DNA from: Winogradskyella schleiferi
Lineage (GTDB): Bacteria; Bacteroidota; Bacteroidia; Flavobacteriales; Flavobacteriaceae
Assembly (NCBI RefSeq): GCF_013394655.1
Contig: NZ_CP053351.1
Location: 3,192,501-3,256,500, forward strand
Reading direction: 5' to 3'
Length of the DNA stretch: 64,000 nt
This document shows positions 25,668 to 34,562 of this stretch, in pieces. The notes beneath the pieces are model-generated. The model searched no databases and was not told the DNA's origin. It saw nothing but the letters and a program-made list of their open reading frames with translations. The position numbers and the translations under genes were made by a program. Positions within the stretch are counted from its first letter, which is position 1. Each line of letters begins with the position of its first letter.

Positions 25668-25904
25668 TATAGTATAAACAGATCGTCAACCATTTAGCAA
25701 CAAACAGAATTTTTCAAATGTTGACCAGATGTTTCTCAACCGTTTACAACTAAATCTTTGAGCACATTGACTTTTGAATGATTTAGCAACAAGCAACATT
25801 AGAACAGTAATAAACGGTTCGGTTTAAAATATTAAGTCTTTTGGTTCTCAGTGTAATTATCCAATGACCTTATGAGTCAATTTGTTTTTTCTAAGGCATG
25901 TAAA
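25668..25904. other. non-coding, repeat-rich stretch; candidate element origin
   Basis: No gene is supported. ATTTAGCAACAA occurs at 25692-25703 and 25781-25792. Two inverted pairs are seen: GTCAAC 25685-25690 with GTTGAC 25720-25725, and AACCGTTTA 25738-25746 with TAAACGGTT 25811-25819. Repeats directly behind a primase-helicase gene are typical of replication origins of satellites; an oriT is the alternative. Confidence 0.4.
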
Positions 25905-26918
25905 TCATGAAATATTTTCCATGGATATTTTTGATTTTACATGATAAACTTGTGGCTTAGTAAGCTCATTTGATGATATTTTAATTAACAAAGCTTTTGC
26001 TGCCTTTTTACCCAAATCCTCAGCGCATTGATCAATAATGTGAAGAAAAGGGTATCTCGAAAGCGATTTTACATGTTCAGCACAACAACCAACAATATGC
26101 ACATTAGAGTTTCTCAGAGAATCTTCATTATTAATTATATCGAGTACTTTCTGAGTTGTAGAATCATTAGCACATATTATAGCATCGACTTTGTCTTGAC
26201 GTATTAACACTAACAATTCTTGATGCAAGATATGCGGATCTGTTGTTCGAATGGTTTTGATTTTTTCTTCTAATTCATTATCTATCATTGCTGTTTTATA
26301 CCCTTGGTAACGCAATTCTTCAATGGTAAGTCCGCCCATAAGAGAGACAAAAATAATATGTTTGGCAGATGTATTCTTTAAGAGTCGCAGACACGTACTA
26401 TATGTAACATCATAATCATCAGAAACCACGTGATCCTCATTAATTGTATTATCTAATCTATCAACATATATTCTAGGAATACCTAATATGTTACTGTGTG
26501 TTAAGTGATGTGTACTTTTGGTTAGTTGGGTCTCCCTTGAAATACTCAAAATGATTCCTTCAGTAGAGCCATCAGTTAAGTTATTTATACATTCTTCTTC
26601 TCTTTTTATAGAATCTTTAGAGAATAGTGTCATCATTTTGTAATTATTTGTCGCTAATACTTTTTCTATTCCTGTTAGCAACTCAGCGTAATAAGGATTT
26701 AAAATTGTCGGTAAAATAACTCCTATAGTCTTTGAATGTCCACCTCTCAGCTTGGTAGCAAAGTAATTAGGTTTGTAGTGCATAGCGTCAGCCATTTTTT
26801 TAACACGGTTCTTTGTGTTTGAGCTAATTTCTTGACTCTGAGACAAGGCTTTAGAAACTGTTGACACCGATAGATTTAATAGCTCTGCTATTTGTCTTAA
26901 AGTAACTTCTTTTTTCAT
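25905..26918 (-). CDS. LacI-family regulator of the galactose genes
   Basis: This 337-aa protein has an N-terminal HTH TLRQIAELLNLSVSTVSKAL (residues 5-24) and hinge helix, followed by a periplasmic-binding-like sensor domain that begins TIGVILPTILNPYYAELL. This is the GalR/LacI plan, a sugar-responsive repressor or activator. It is the last gene of the leftward gal operon, 1 bp after galE, so it probably controls that operon in response to galactose or a derivative. I did not identify an operator with confidence. Confidence 0.88.
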   Translation of the reverse strand: MKKEVTLRQIAELLNLSVSTVSKALSQSQEISSNTKNRVKKMADAMHYKPNYFATKLRGGHSKTIGVILPTILNPYYAELLTGIEKVLATNNYKMMTLFSKDSIKREEECINNLTDGSTEGIILSISRETQLTKSTHHLTHSNILGIPRIYVDRLDNTINEDHVVSDDYDVTYSTCLRLLKNTSAKHIIFVSLMGGLTIEELRYQGYKTAMIDNELEEKIKTIRTTDPHILHQELLVLIRQDKVDAIICANDSTTQKVLDIINNEDSLRNSNVHIVGCCAEHVKSLSRYPFLHIIDQCAEDLGKKAAKALLIKISSNELTKPQVYHVKSKISMENIS

Positions 26919-26919
26919 A

Positions 26920-27954
26920 TCAGTTCTTTTTTTCCAGATGATAATATTCTTCCCATTGCCAAGAATGAGATATCATATCCTCTAATCCCATTTTAGCTCT
27001 CCATCCTAATATATCATTAGCCTTATCGACATTGGCATAAAGTTTTGGAACATCTCCATCTCTACGTTCAGTAATTTCATAATTCAATTTCTGCTTCGTA
27101 ACCTTTTGAAAAGCTTCAATTACCTCCAAGACGGAATACCCCTCTCCTGTTCCCAAATTAAATATCTCAAGATTGTGATCTTTCTCTTTACTAAAAATTC
27201 TATTTAATGCCAGCACGTGTGCCTCAGCTAAATCTACCACGTGTATGTAATCCCTAATTGGTGTCCCGTCTTTTGTGGGGTAATCGTTACCGAAAACCAT
27301 AAGTTTATCTCTTTTACCTATTGCGGTTTGAGTTATATAAGGCATTAAGTTATTAGGGATTCCATTGGGTAGTTCTCCAATCATACCAGATTGATGCGCT
27401 CCTATAGGATTAAAATAACGAAGAGAAATTGCTCTTAAATTGGGGTTTGCCTTTACAACATCATCAATTATCTCTTCTGCCATTTTTTTTGTATTGCCAT
27501 ATGGCGAGAAGGGACGCTGAGTTTCATTAGATTCTTTTATTGGTAAGGTTTTGGGATTCCCATATACTGTCGCTGACGAAGAAAATATAAAATTATTTAT
27601 ATTGTATTTCTCCATTGCCATTAACGTATTTACAAGGGCACAAAGATTGTTCTGATAATACATAAGTGGTTTTTGAACTGATTCTGAAACCGCTTTGTGT
27701 GCTGCAAAATGAATCACTGCATCAATATCTTTATTATATCTAAAGGCATTCTCAGCTAAAAAGGAATTTTTTAAATCAATATTTAAAAGTTTTGGTTTAA
27801 CACCGGTAATTTTTTTTATGCGTTCCAAAACTTGTTCATTTGAATTGGATAAATCATCAATTATTATAACTTCAAAATCATGCTCTATTAATGCTATTAC
27901 AGTGTGAGATCCTATATACCCACAACCTCCTGTTATGATAATTCTATTTTTCAT
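26920..27954 (-). CDS. galE: UDP-glucose 4-epimerase
   Basis: This 344-aa short-chain dehydrogenase-fold enzyme interconverts UDP-galactose and UDP-glucose, closing the Leloir pathway. Visible are the NAD-binding GGCGYIG (residues 9-15), the catalytic segment SSSATVYG (about 125-132) and YGNTK with the catalytic tyrosine and lysine (152-156), plus RYFNPIGAH characteristic of GalE. It has normal family length. It lies between the transporter and the LacI gene. A decayed second galE fragment is found at 31951-32189 at the other end of the gal genes. Confidence 0.95.
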   Translation of the reverse strand: MKNRIIITGGCGYIGSHTVIALIEHDFEVIIIDDLSNSNEQVLERIKKITGVKPKLLNIDLKNSFLAENAFRYNKDIDAVIHFAAHKAVSESVQKPLMYYQNNLCALVNTLMAMEKYNINNFIFSSSATVYGNPKTLPIKESNETQRPFSPYGNTKKMAEEIIDDVVKANPNLRAISLRYFNPIGAHQSGMIGELPNGIPNNLMPYITQTAIGKRDKLMVFGNDYPTKDGTPIRDYIHVVDLAEAHVLALNRIFSKEKDHNLEIFNLGTGEGYSVLEVIEAFQKVTKQKLNYEITERRDGDVPKLYANVDKANDILGWRAKMGLEDMISHSWQWEEYYHLEKKN

Positions 27955-27992
27955 TTTTTACATTGTTTAATTAATATGTTTTTACAAATAGT

Positions 27993-29639
27993 TTACCAAA
28001 ATAAGCAGTATAATGTAGCGGTAATAATGCATATTATAATTGAGCCTATATTGAATAATGGAGACGTTTTAAATAGTTCTTTAGATAACAGAATTCCCTT
28101 TTCATCATCGGCACCTCTATTCTGTAAATAACTAATAGATATAATTACCAACATCGTGAGTACTGCTGTTAACCCCATTTGATGCATCCATGGCTTTAAA
28201 GCTTCAATTGGAAGATATTTTAAAAGCAACGCAATTGGAATTGACAAAACGGCTCCCCAAATAGCAGCATTGTTCGTTGTTTTCTTCCAGAATAAACCTA
28301 AAATAAATACAGCTAAAATTCCAGGACTAATAACACCTGTCCATTCTTGTATAAACTGAAATGCTTGATCTATACCACCTAAAAGTGGTGCCATTATTAC
28401 AGCAATAATTAATGCTATTAAACCAGAAAGTCTACCTACATTAACTGTCGTTTTATCATCGGCATTTTTATTAATATATTGCGTGTATATATCCATTGTA
28501 AAAATAGTTGACGTAGAGTTTAGCATAGAAGCTAAAGAGGATACAATAGCTGCTGCCAAAGCTGCAAAAGCCACTCCTTTAATACCCGTAGGTAAAAATT
28601 GCAACAGCCATGGATATGCTTTATCTGCTTGACCGCTAGAAGGCAAACTTAATTGACCTGCTTCTCCTAATCCTGCCATAATAGTTGGATCATTTACCAT
28701 AACATAAGCAGCAATACCAGGAACTACTACAATGAGTGGAATAATTATTTTTAACCCAGCTGCTAGTAGAATACCCTTTTGAGATTCTTTCAAAGATTTT
28801 GCAGCTAATGTTCTCTGAATTATGTACTGATTAAAACCCCAATAGTAAATGTTGGCAACCCATAAACCACCAATTAAAACCCATACTCCTGGTAAATTCA
28901 AATAATTAGCATTAGTACTACCATCTTTATTAAATTCATCTAAAATCATATGAAATTTTTCAGGAGCTGCTTCGACAACTTTTGAAAAACCGGCTATTAC
29001 GCCTTCACCACCTGAAACTGTATTCAAAGCTAAGTAGGTTGTAAACAAACCACCTAAAACTAAAAACACAACTTGTATAACATCTGTCCAAGCAACTGCA
29101 GACAAACCTCCATATAATGAATAAGCTGCAGCGAATAATGCCAAGCCAATTACAGCATATATCATGTCAAACCCCATAATGGTTTCAATGGCTAATCCTC
29201 CTAAATATAATACAGAGGCTAGGTTTACAAACACATACAATGCAATCCAAAACACTGCCAAAATCGTTTTTAGGTTTGTTGAAAATCGTTTTTCAACAAA
29301 TTCAGGAATCGTGTAAAGGCCTTTTTCTATGAAAATTGGCAAAAAATATTTACCAACTATAATTAATGTTATAGCTGCCATCCACTCGTAAGAAGCTATA
29401 GCTAAGCCTAAGGCAAATCCAGATCCAGACATGCCGATAAACTGTTCTGCAGAAATATTTGCAGCTATTAAAGACGTACCAATAGCCCACCACGGCAAAG
29501 ATTTACTAGCCAAAAAATAGTCTTCTGCATTTTTTTCGTGACCTTCTTTATCACGAGACACCCATAGTCCTACACCTAAAATTAAAATTGCGTATGCGAT
29601 GAATACTACATAATCCCAAAATTCAAATCCGTTTGTCAT
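27993..29639 (-). CDS. vSGLT-type Na+/galactose symporter
   Basis: This 548-aa solute:sodium symporter has about 14 membrane segments. The protein is strikingly like the galactose transporter vSGLT of Vibrio: SAEQFIGMSGSG carries the substrate residue (Gln66 here), Glu85 follows, and VANIYYWGFNQYI holds the Asn263/Tyr266 counterparts of the vSGLT sugar site and gate, with Lys297 matching its lysine. Galactose (or glucose) uptake driven by sodium across the inner membrane is therefore well supported. It lies in the gal operon between galT and galE. Confidence 0.92.
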   Translation of the reverse strand: MTNGFEFWDYVVFIAYAILILGVGLWVSRDKEGHEKNAEDYFLASKSLPWWAIGTSLIAANISAEQFIGMSGSGFALGLAIASYEWMAAITLIIVGKYFLPIFIEKGLYTIPEFVEKRFSTNLKTILAVFWIALYVFVNLASVLYLGGLAIETIMGFDMIYAVIGLALFAAAYSLYGGLSAVAWTDVIQVVFLVLGGLFTTYLALNTVSGGEGVIAGFSKVVEAAPEKFHMILDEFNKDGSTNANYLNLPGVWVLIGGLWVANIYYWGFNQYIIQRTLAAKSLKESQKGILLAAGLKIIIPLIVVVPGIAAYVMVNDPTIMAGLGEAGQLSLPSSGQADKAYPWLLQFLPTGIKGVAFAALAAAIVSSLASMLNSTSTIFTMDIYTQYINKNADDKTTVNVGRLSGLIALIIAVIMAPLLGGIDQAFQFIQEWTGVISPGILAVFILGLFWKKTTNNAAIWGAVLSIPIALLLKYLPIEALKPWMHQMGLTAVLTMLVIISISYLQNRGADDEKGILLSKELFKTSPLFNIGSIIICIITATLYCLFW

Positions 29640-29746
29640 AATTTAGTTTCTTTTGGTTCGTTAATTTTTTTTTATCAATTAAAATAGAATGATCACTATA
29701 ACCCCCTTTTAATGTCCACTATTTCCTCAAAAAATAGTTAAGTTTA

Positions 29747-30766
29747 TTAAACCAAATCTTGGATCATTTTTGTAGCTATCTCAGCTGTAATATCTCTTTG
29801 TGGCGAACCAAACATTTCATATCCTACCATAAATTTTTTAACGGTAGCACTTCTTAACAATGGTGGATAAAAACTCATATGCCAGTGCCAATGATTATTA
29901 TCTTTTGCATTTGTTGGTGCTTGATGAATACCACTGGAATAGGGAAAGGAAGTATTAAATAACTTATCATAAGCTTTTGTTATTACAGAAATAGCTTCTG
30001 CATATTGAAATGATTCTTCTTTATTTAAATCTAAAATATTTGATTGCTGTTTTTTAGGAATAATCATCGTTTCAAATGGCCATATGGCCCAAAACGGAAT
30101 TAAAACAACAAAGGCGTCATTTTCAAAAATGATACGTTCCTTCAGTTTTAATTCTTGCTTTAGATAATCTCCTAATAGACTGCTATTAACTTTATCATAA
30201 TAAAGCCTTTGTTGTTTATCTTTCTTTTCAACTTCATTTGGGAGTGTGGACTGACTCCATATTTGTCCGTGTGGATGAGAATTACTGCATCCCATAACTG
30301 CACCCTTATTTTCAAAAATTTGAACGTAATTGATATTTTGAATTTTCCCAAGTTCTTTATACTCGTTTTGCCACGCTAAAACTACTTTCTGAATTTCGCT
30401 TAAAGACATGTCGGCTAAACTTTTAGAGTGGTCAGGACTAAAACAAATCACTTTGCAAATACCTGTTTCACCTTGTGCTTTTAGTAAACCATCGTTTATT
30501 TGAAAAGATTTTGAGTCGTTTTGTAATGCTGCAAAGTCATTGGTAAATACAAATACATCTTCATATTTGGGGTTTACTTCACCATTGATTCTTTTATTCC
30601 CAGCACATAAGTAACAACTAGATTCGTATGTAGGACGTATCTGGTTTGATACCGCCTCATTCTGTCCTTGCCATGGTCTTTTTGCACGGTGTGGTGAGAC
30701 TAAAACCCATTCATCTGTGAGAATATTTAAACGCTTATGAGAATAATCTTGTAAATCGGGATTCAT
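29747..30766 (-). CDS. galT: galactose-1-phosphate uridylyltransferase
   Basis: This 339-aa HIT-superfamily enzyme swaps UMP between UDP-glucose and galactose-1-phosphate. The active-site HPH (residues 164-166, in SNSHPHGQIW) holds the nucleophilic histidine; CYLC (51-54) fits the structural zinc pair. It is followed by NNHWHWHMSFYPP, conserved in the family. It has normal length. It is 20 bp after galK and co-directional, the classic galK-galT order. Confidence 0.95.
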   Translation of the reverse strand: MNPDLQDYSHKRLNILTDEWVLVSPHRAKRPWQGQNEAVSNQIRPTYESSCYLCAGNKRINGEVNPKYEDVFVFTNDFAALQNDSKSFQINDGLLKAQGETGICKVICFSPDHSKSLADMSLSEIQKVVLAWQNEYKELGKIQNINYVQIFENKGAVMGCSNSHPHGQIWSQSTLPNEVEKKDKQQRLYYDKVNSSLLGDYLKQELKLKERIIFENDAFVVLIPFWAIWPFETMIIPKKQQSNILDLNKEESFQYAEAISVITKAYDKLFNTSFPYSSGIHQAPTNAKDNNHWHWHMSFYPPLLRSATVKKFMVGYEMFGSPQRDITAEIATKMIQDLV

Positions 30767-30785
30767 TTTCTGTACTTTAATTAAG

Positions 30786-31934
30786 TTAGTTTATAAGATG
30801 CGTTCCATTAGATAGCTTAACAGAATATATAGAACATGCTTTATTGAACTTTTGCTTATAAGCTTTAGAAATAAAGGCTTTAAAAGCAGAACTTTCTGTT
30901 TTCGAAATTAAATTAATAGTACAACCTCCAAACCCTCCTCCCATCATACGAGCTCCCAATATGTTGGGGTTTATTTTTGCTTGTTCTACTAAAAAATCTA
31001 ATTGATCGCAACTTACCTTATATTGATTTTGTAACCCATTATGAGAAGCATATAAGAGTTGGCCTAATGCTTTTAAGTCGTCATTCTTTATTGCTTTTGA
31101 AGCGTTAATAACACGTTCGTTTTCTTGAATTACATATAATGCTTTTTGATAGTTTTCTGATGATACTTGGTCTTGAATAGTTTCCAAATCGTACTCCGTA
31201 GCATCTCGAAGTGCTTTTACGTTAAGCATATTAGCAATAGATTCACAAACAGAGCGTCTATCATTATAAGCACTATCTGATAAGCCATGCTTAACATTGG
31301 TATTAATTAAAATGAGTTCATAGTCTTTAAAATCAATTTCAAAAGGTATTGATTTTACAGTTCTACAATCCAATAATAGCGCATTGTTTATTATACCAAA
31401 CATACTAGAGTATTGGTCCATAATTCCACATTTAACGCCTACATAATTATGTTCTGCTTTTTGCGAAATTAATATCATCTCATGTTTTGTTAGTCCTAAA
31501 TCAAAAAGCTCGTTAAGTCCAAATACAACGCTGTTTTCTAATGCAGCAGAAGAAGACATACCTGCCCCACCAGGAATATCACCCCCAAATACCATATTGA
31601 AATTACTTATAGTTTTGCTTCTATTTTGTAGTTCTGCAACCACACCAAGTATATAGTTTTGCCAAAAACCTTGTGAAAGTGGTTTTATATGTTTTAAAGT
31701 AACTTCAAAGGTTTCTCTCTTATCTTCAGCATATATTATTGACACATTTGAATCGCTTTTAGCAATAGCTGCAACGATGCCTTTATCGATAGCTGCGGGA
31801 AATACAAAACCATCGTTATAGTCCGTATGCTCACCTATAATGTTTATTCTTCCTGGAGAAAAAATCATGAGCGGTTCATTGTTGAACTTTTTGATAAAAC
31901 TTTTCTTTATAGTACTTATTAAATCCGTATTCAT
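30786..31934 (-). CDS. galK: galactokinase
   Basis: This 382-aa GHMP kinase phosphorylates galactose at C1. Signature 1 is SPGRINIIGEHTDYNDG (about residues 26-42), the ATP loop is GGDIPGGAGMSSSAAL (about 117-132), and the C-terminal motif MMGGGFGGC is intact. It has normal length and is the first gene of galK-galT-symporter-galE-lacI. No galM (mutarotase) is present in the locus. A galE remnant lies directly upstream. Confidence 0.95.
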   Translation of the reverse strand: MNTDLISTIKKSFIKKFNNEPLMIFSPGRINIIGEHTDYNDGFVFPAAIDKGIVAAIAKSDSNVSIIYAEDKRETFEVTLKHIKPLSQGFWQNYILGVVAELQNRSKTISNFNMVFGGDIPGGAGMSSSAALENSVVFGLNELFDLGLTKHEMILISQKAEHNYVGVKCGIMDQYSSMFGIINNALLLDCRTVKSIPFEIDFKDYELILINTNVKHGLSDSAYNDRRSVCESIANMLNVKALRDATEYDLETIQDQVSSENYQKALYVIQENERVINASKAIKNDDLKALGQLLYASHNGLQNQYKVSCDQLDFLVEQAKINPNILGARMMGGGFGGCTINLISKTESSAFKAFISKAYKQKFNKACSIYSVKLSNGTHLIN

Positions 31935-31950
31935 TCTTTTTGCTAGTAAG

Positions 31951-32189
31951 CTATTTTAAATTTTTTATCAAATAAATTATATCCTTAACATACGCATCAA
32001 CCCAATTTACAATGTGAATGTCATCTCCAAATGTCTTCTATTTCTAGTTAAATAATCACTTCCAAATACTTTTAATCGTTTCAACTTCTCTATCACTGAT
32101 GGAGTTATTTAAGTCATGAGATTATGAGGTAAGCTTTGTCCAAGTTCATCTATCAAATCTGAACCATGAGTACCAACTGGATTAAAATA
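31951..32189 (-). pseudogene. decayed galE fragment
   Basis: Read leftward, this interval encodes YFNPVGTHGSDLIDELGQ and on through PHNLM, then a stop in place of the GalE tyrosine, then ITP..KVFGSDYLT, then after a frameshift GDDIHIVNWVDAYVKD. Each part lines up in order with the intact galE of this operon (YFNPIGAHQSGMIGELPNG, NLMPYIT, VFGNDYPT, RDYIHVVDLAEAHV). It covers about the middle-to-late part of the gene only. It accounts for the otherwise empty gap between galK and the organophosphate transporter. Confidence 0.82.
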
Positions 32190-32197
32190 TTAATATT

Positions 32198-33502
32198 TTA
32201 TGTTTTTTTCCATGTAAACAAAGCAAGAATTACAGAGATTATGGCCGCCCCAATCCACAAAACACTAATAGCGTCAAAATTATATAGTGTGTCTCCATTT
32301 ACTACTGACTTATTATTTTCTATCAAATATCCACTTGCTATATCTTGTATGCCAGCAGCTGCATAACTCATAACCCCTACAATACCAAGTGCCGCTCCTG
32401 ATGCTTTTTTTGAAGCAATATCTACTGCCATTAAACCACCTAAATAACAAATTAAAGCACCAATGGCCAAACCAAAAATGAGCATACTTAACGCATCTAA
32501 CCACCATACATCTTTTGGCCCTAACAAAAAGAGGCATAACCCCAAAACATTCATTAACCCAAAAATCAATGCCGGCATATTTCTTCTACCTTTAAAGAAT
32601 TTATCCGAAATGAATCCAGAAAAAGCTGTACCCAGAATACCACAGACTGCACTTATTGCTATTAAACTATTAGCTTCCGTTAGGGTGTATCCTTTAGCTG
32701 CTTCAAAATAATAGGGTCCCCAACTGTTTACAGCGTACCTTGATATATACATAAAGGCACTGGCAAATGCCAAAATCCATACATAAGGGTTTTTTAAGAC
32801 CCCTTTTTGTTCATCCCATGTTGATACTTTTTCTTTTTTGAAATCTTCGTTTACTGGCGAAAGACCTTTGCTTTCTGGTGTGTCATGAAAGAATAGAGAA
32901 ATCATTAAAGCTCCTAACAACCCAACTATAGCAGCAGCTCTAAAACCCCATTCCCATCCAAAGTAAGAAACTACCACAGCTGTTAATATATAGGTCAAAG
33001 CCTCTCCAATATTATGACTTGTGCTCCAAAACCCATAAAAACTGCCACGCTCTTTATCTTTATACCATCTGGATAATGATACCACGCATGAAGGTGCTCC
33101 CATTGATTGTACCCAACCATTAACTCCCCAACAGATTACAAAAAATAAAAACGTTCCTGTGAAACCCATAACCAAATTAGCTAAAGCAGAAATTAAAAGC
33201 CCAAAAGCCATAAAACGTTTAATATTACTATGATCTGCTAAAAATCCGTTCGATAATTTACCTATAGCATAAGAAAAAAATAATGCTGACCCAATAATGC
33301 CTAATTCAGATTCTGTTAAAATACCAGCATCAACAATAGGCTTTTTAACTACATTTAAGCTTAATCTACACACATAATATAATCCATATCCTAAAGTAGC
33401 TGAAATAAATACTTGCCATTTTAGCTTTTTGTAATATGCTTTTTGTTGATCTTCTTCTAAAGTAATTCCTTTGGGATGTGATTTTTTGAAATAGTTTATC
33501 AT
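32198..33502 (-). CDS. organophosphate:phosphate antiporter-family transporter (GlpT/UhpT-like)
   Basis: This 434-aa major facilitator has about 12 membrane segments. The N-terminal YGLYYVCRLSLNVVKKP and the central GSFYGFWSTSHNIGEAL are hallmarks of the OPA family, which imports glycerol-3-phosphate or hexose phosphates in exchange for phosphate. The gene follows the glycerophosphodiesterase gene, so glycerol-3-phosphate is the most likely substrate, though hexose-6-phosphate or a sensor role (UhpC) cannot be excluded. A small hairpin lies between the two genes. Confidence 0.82.
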   Translation of the reverse strand: MINYFKKSHPKGITLEEDQQKAYYKKLKWQVFISATLGYGLYYVCRLSLNVVKKPIVDAGILTESELGIIGSALFFSYAIGKLSNGFLADHSNIKRFMAFGLLISALANLVMGFTGTFLFFVICWGVNGWVQSMGAPSCVVSLSRWYKDKERGSFYGFWSTSHNIGEALTYILTAVVVSYFGWEWGFRAAAIVGLLGALMISLFFHDTPESKGLSPVNEDFKKEKVSTWDEQKGVLKNPYVWILAFASAFMYISRYAVNSWGPYYFEAAKGYTLTEANSLIAISAVCGILGTAFSGFISDKFFKGRRNMPALIFGLMNVLGLCLFLLGPKDVWWLDALSMLIFGLAIGALICYLGGLMAVDIASKKASGAALGIVGVMSYAAAGIQDIASGYLIENNKSVVNGDTLYNFDAISVLWIGAAIISVILALFTWKKT

Positions 33503-33535
33503 GGTCTTGGGAATGCTAAATTTTCAGTTAGAAAA

Positions 33536-33556
33536 GGCGCAGCAATTCACCGCGCC
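33536..33556 (-). terminator. hairpin between phosphodiesterase and transporter genes
   Basis: GGCGC (33536-33540) and GCGCC (33552-33556) with an 11-nt loop, followed on the minus strand by TTTTCT. It is GC-rich in an AT-rich setting, so it may partly terminate the transcript or stabilise the upstream mRNA. Confidence 0.45.
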
Positions 33557-33590
33557 ATTTCATTTTAAACTAAACAAATAATTAATGCTA

Positions 33591-34544
33591 TTAATCGTGA
33601 AGTCCTTTACTCCTTAAATATTTCAATAATAAGGCTGGTCTATCAGTTTGAATCATATTTACACCTTTATCAACATACCAGCCATAAATGCTATCCCTAT
33701 TATTAAGGGCAATATCATCTTCATAACCAGCGTTTAAACTTTTCCAAAGAGAATTTACCCAAACTTTACTTCCATTATTTTTAATTTCGGAAAATTCATT
33801 GAGTACTGATGATGTATCTTGAGAAAACACTATTTCAAAAGCAAGTGGTTTAATTTTATTTTGATAATCGAATAGAATAGATTTTGCGTTTTTTTGCTTA
33901 TCTAAATGTATAATTGGCATAAAAATTATAGAGTCTAATTTGTTTCCAAAATCTCGTTGAACATCTTCTACCGATTTATTATAACCCTTTATTACAACTT
34001 GTTTGGTAGTCCCGGTTTCTTCAATTATTTTATAAGCATCATCAAAATAATCATAACATTTATCTAAATTGATAAGGATTTTACCTTTAGCTATCAATAA
34101 AGCTTCACGTAATGTTGGAATTCTATGATGCGTTGGTCTGCCAGTACCGTTTTTGAGTCTTAAAGTCTTTAGTGAATCTAAAGTCCATTCTTTTACAAGG
34201 CCTTTTCCTGTAGTAGTTCTATCTAATTTTGAATCGTGTATAACTACTAGCTGATTATCGTTTGTTTTACGAACATCTATTTCTACCATGTCCACACCAA
34301 GGTCAATACAATTCTGAATGGCCTGCAACGAATTTTCTGGTGCATTTCTCCAATCGCCTCTGTGGGAAATAACCATAATCTTATTGCTAGTAGGATTATT
34401 TAAATTATTCAATAAATCTTCTATACTATTGTTATTTGAGATAGAATCTTTTGTAGAATTATTTACATTTGTTATTGATGGTGCCTCTTTACATGAACAA
34501 AAAACTGTAAATAGAACAACTAAAAAGAATAGTTTATTTCTCAT
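33591..34544 (-). CDS. glycerophosphodiester phosphodiesterase lipoprotein
   Basis: This 317-aa protein hydrolyses glycerophosphodiesters to glycerol-3-phosphate and an alcohol. A lipoprotein signal with Cys near position 18 places it on the outer or inner membrane facing the periplasm. The GDPD core is intact: VISHRGDWRNAPENS (His61, Arg62), MVEIDVR (Glu88, Asp90), VIHDSKLDR (His103), and a C-terminal MIQTDRPALLLKYL. It has normal length. It is the only recognisable hydrolase in the cargo locus, which makes its substrate the key to the locus. The gene starts 18 bp after the DUF6528-like gene. Confidence 0.9.
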   Translation of the reverse strand: MRNKLFFLVVLFTVFCSCKEAPSITNVNNSTKDSISNNNSIEDLLNNLNNPTSNKIMVISHRGDWRNAPENSLQAIQNCIDLGVDMVEIDVRKTNDNQLVVIHDSKLDRTTTGKGLVKEWTLDSLKTLRLKNGTGRPTHHRIPTLREALLIAKGKILINLDKCYDYFDDAYKIIEETGTTKQVVIKGYNKSVEDVQRDFGNKLDSIIFMPIIHLDKQKNAKSILFDYQNKIKPLAFEIVFSQDTSSVLNEFSEIKNNGSKVWVNSLWKSLNAGYEDDIALNNRDSIYGWYVDKGVNMIQTDRPALLLKYLRSKGLHD

Positions 34545-34562
34545 TTTGTATTTTATTAAAGA

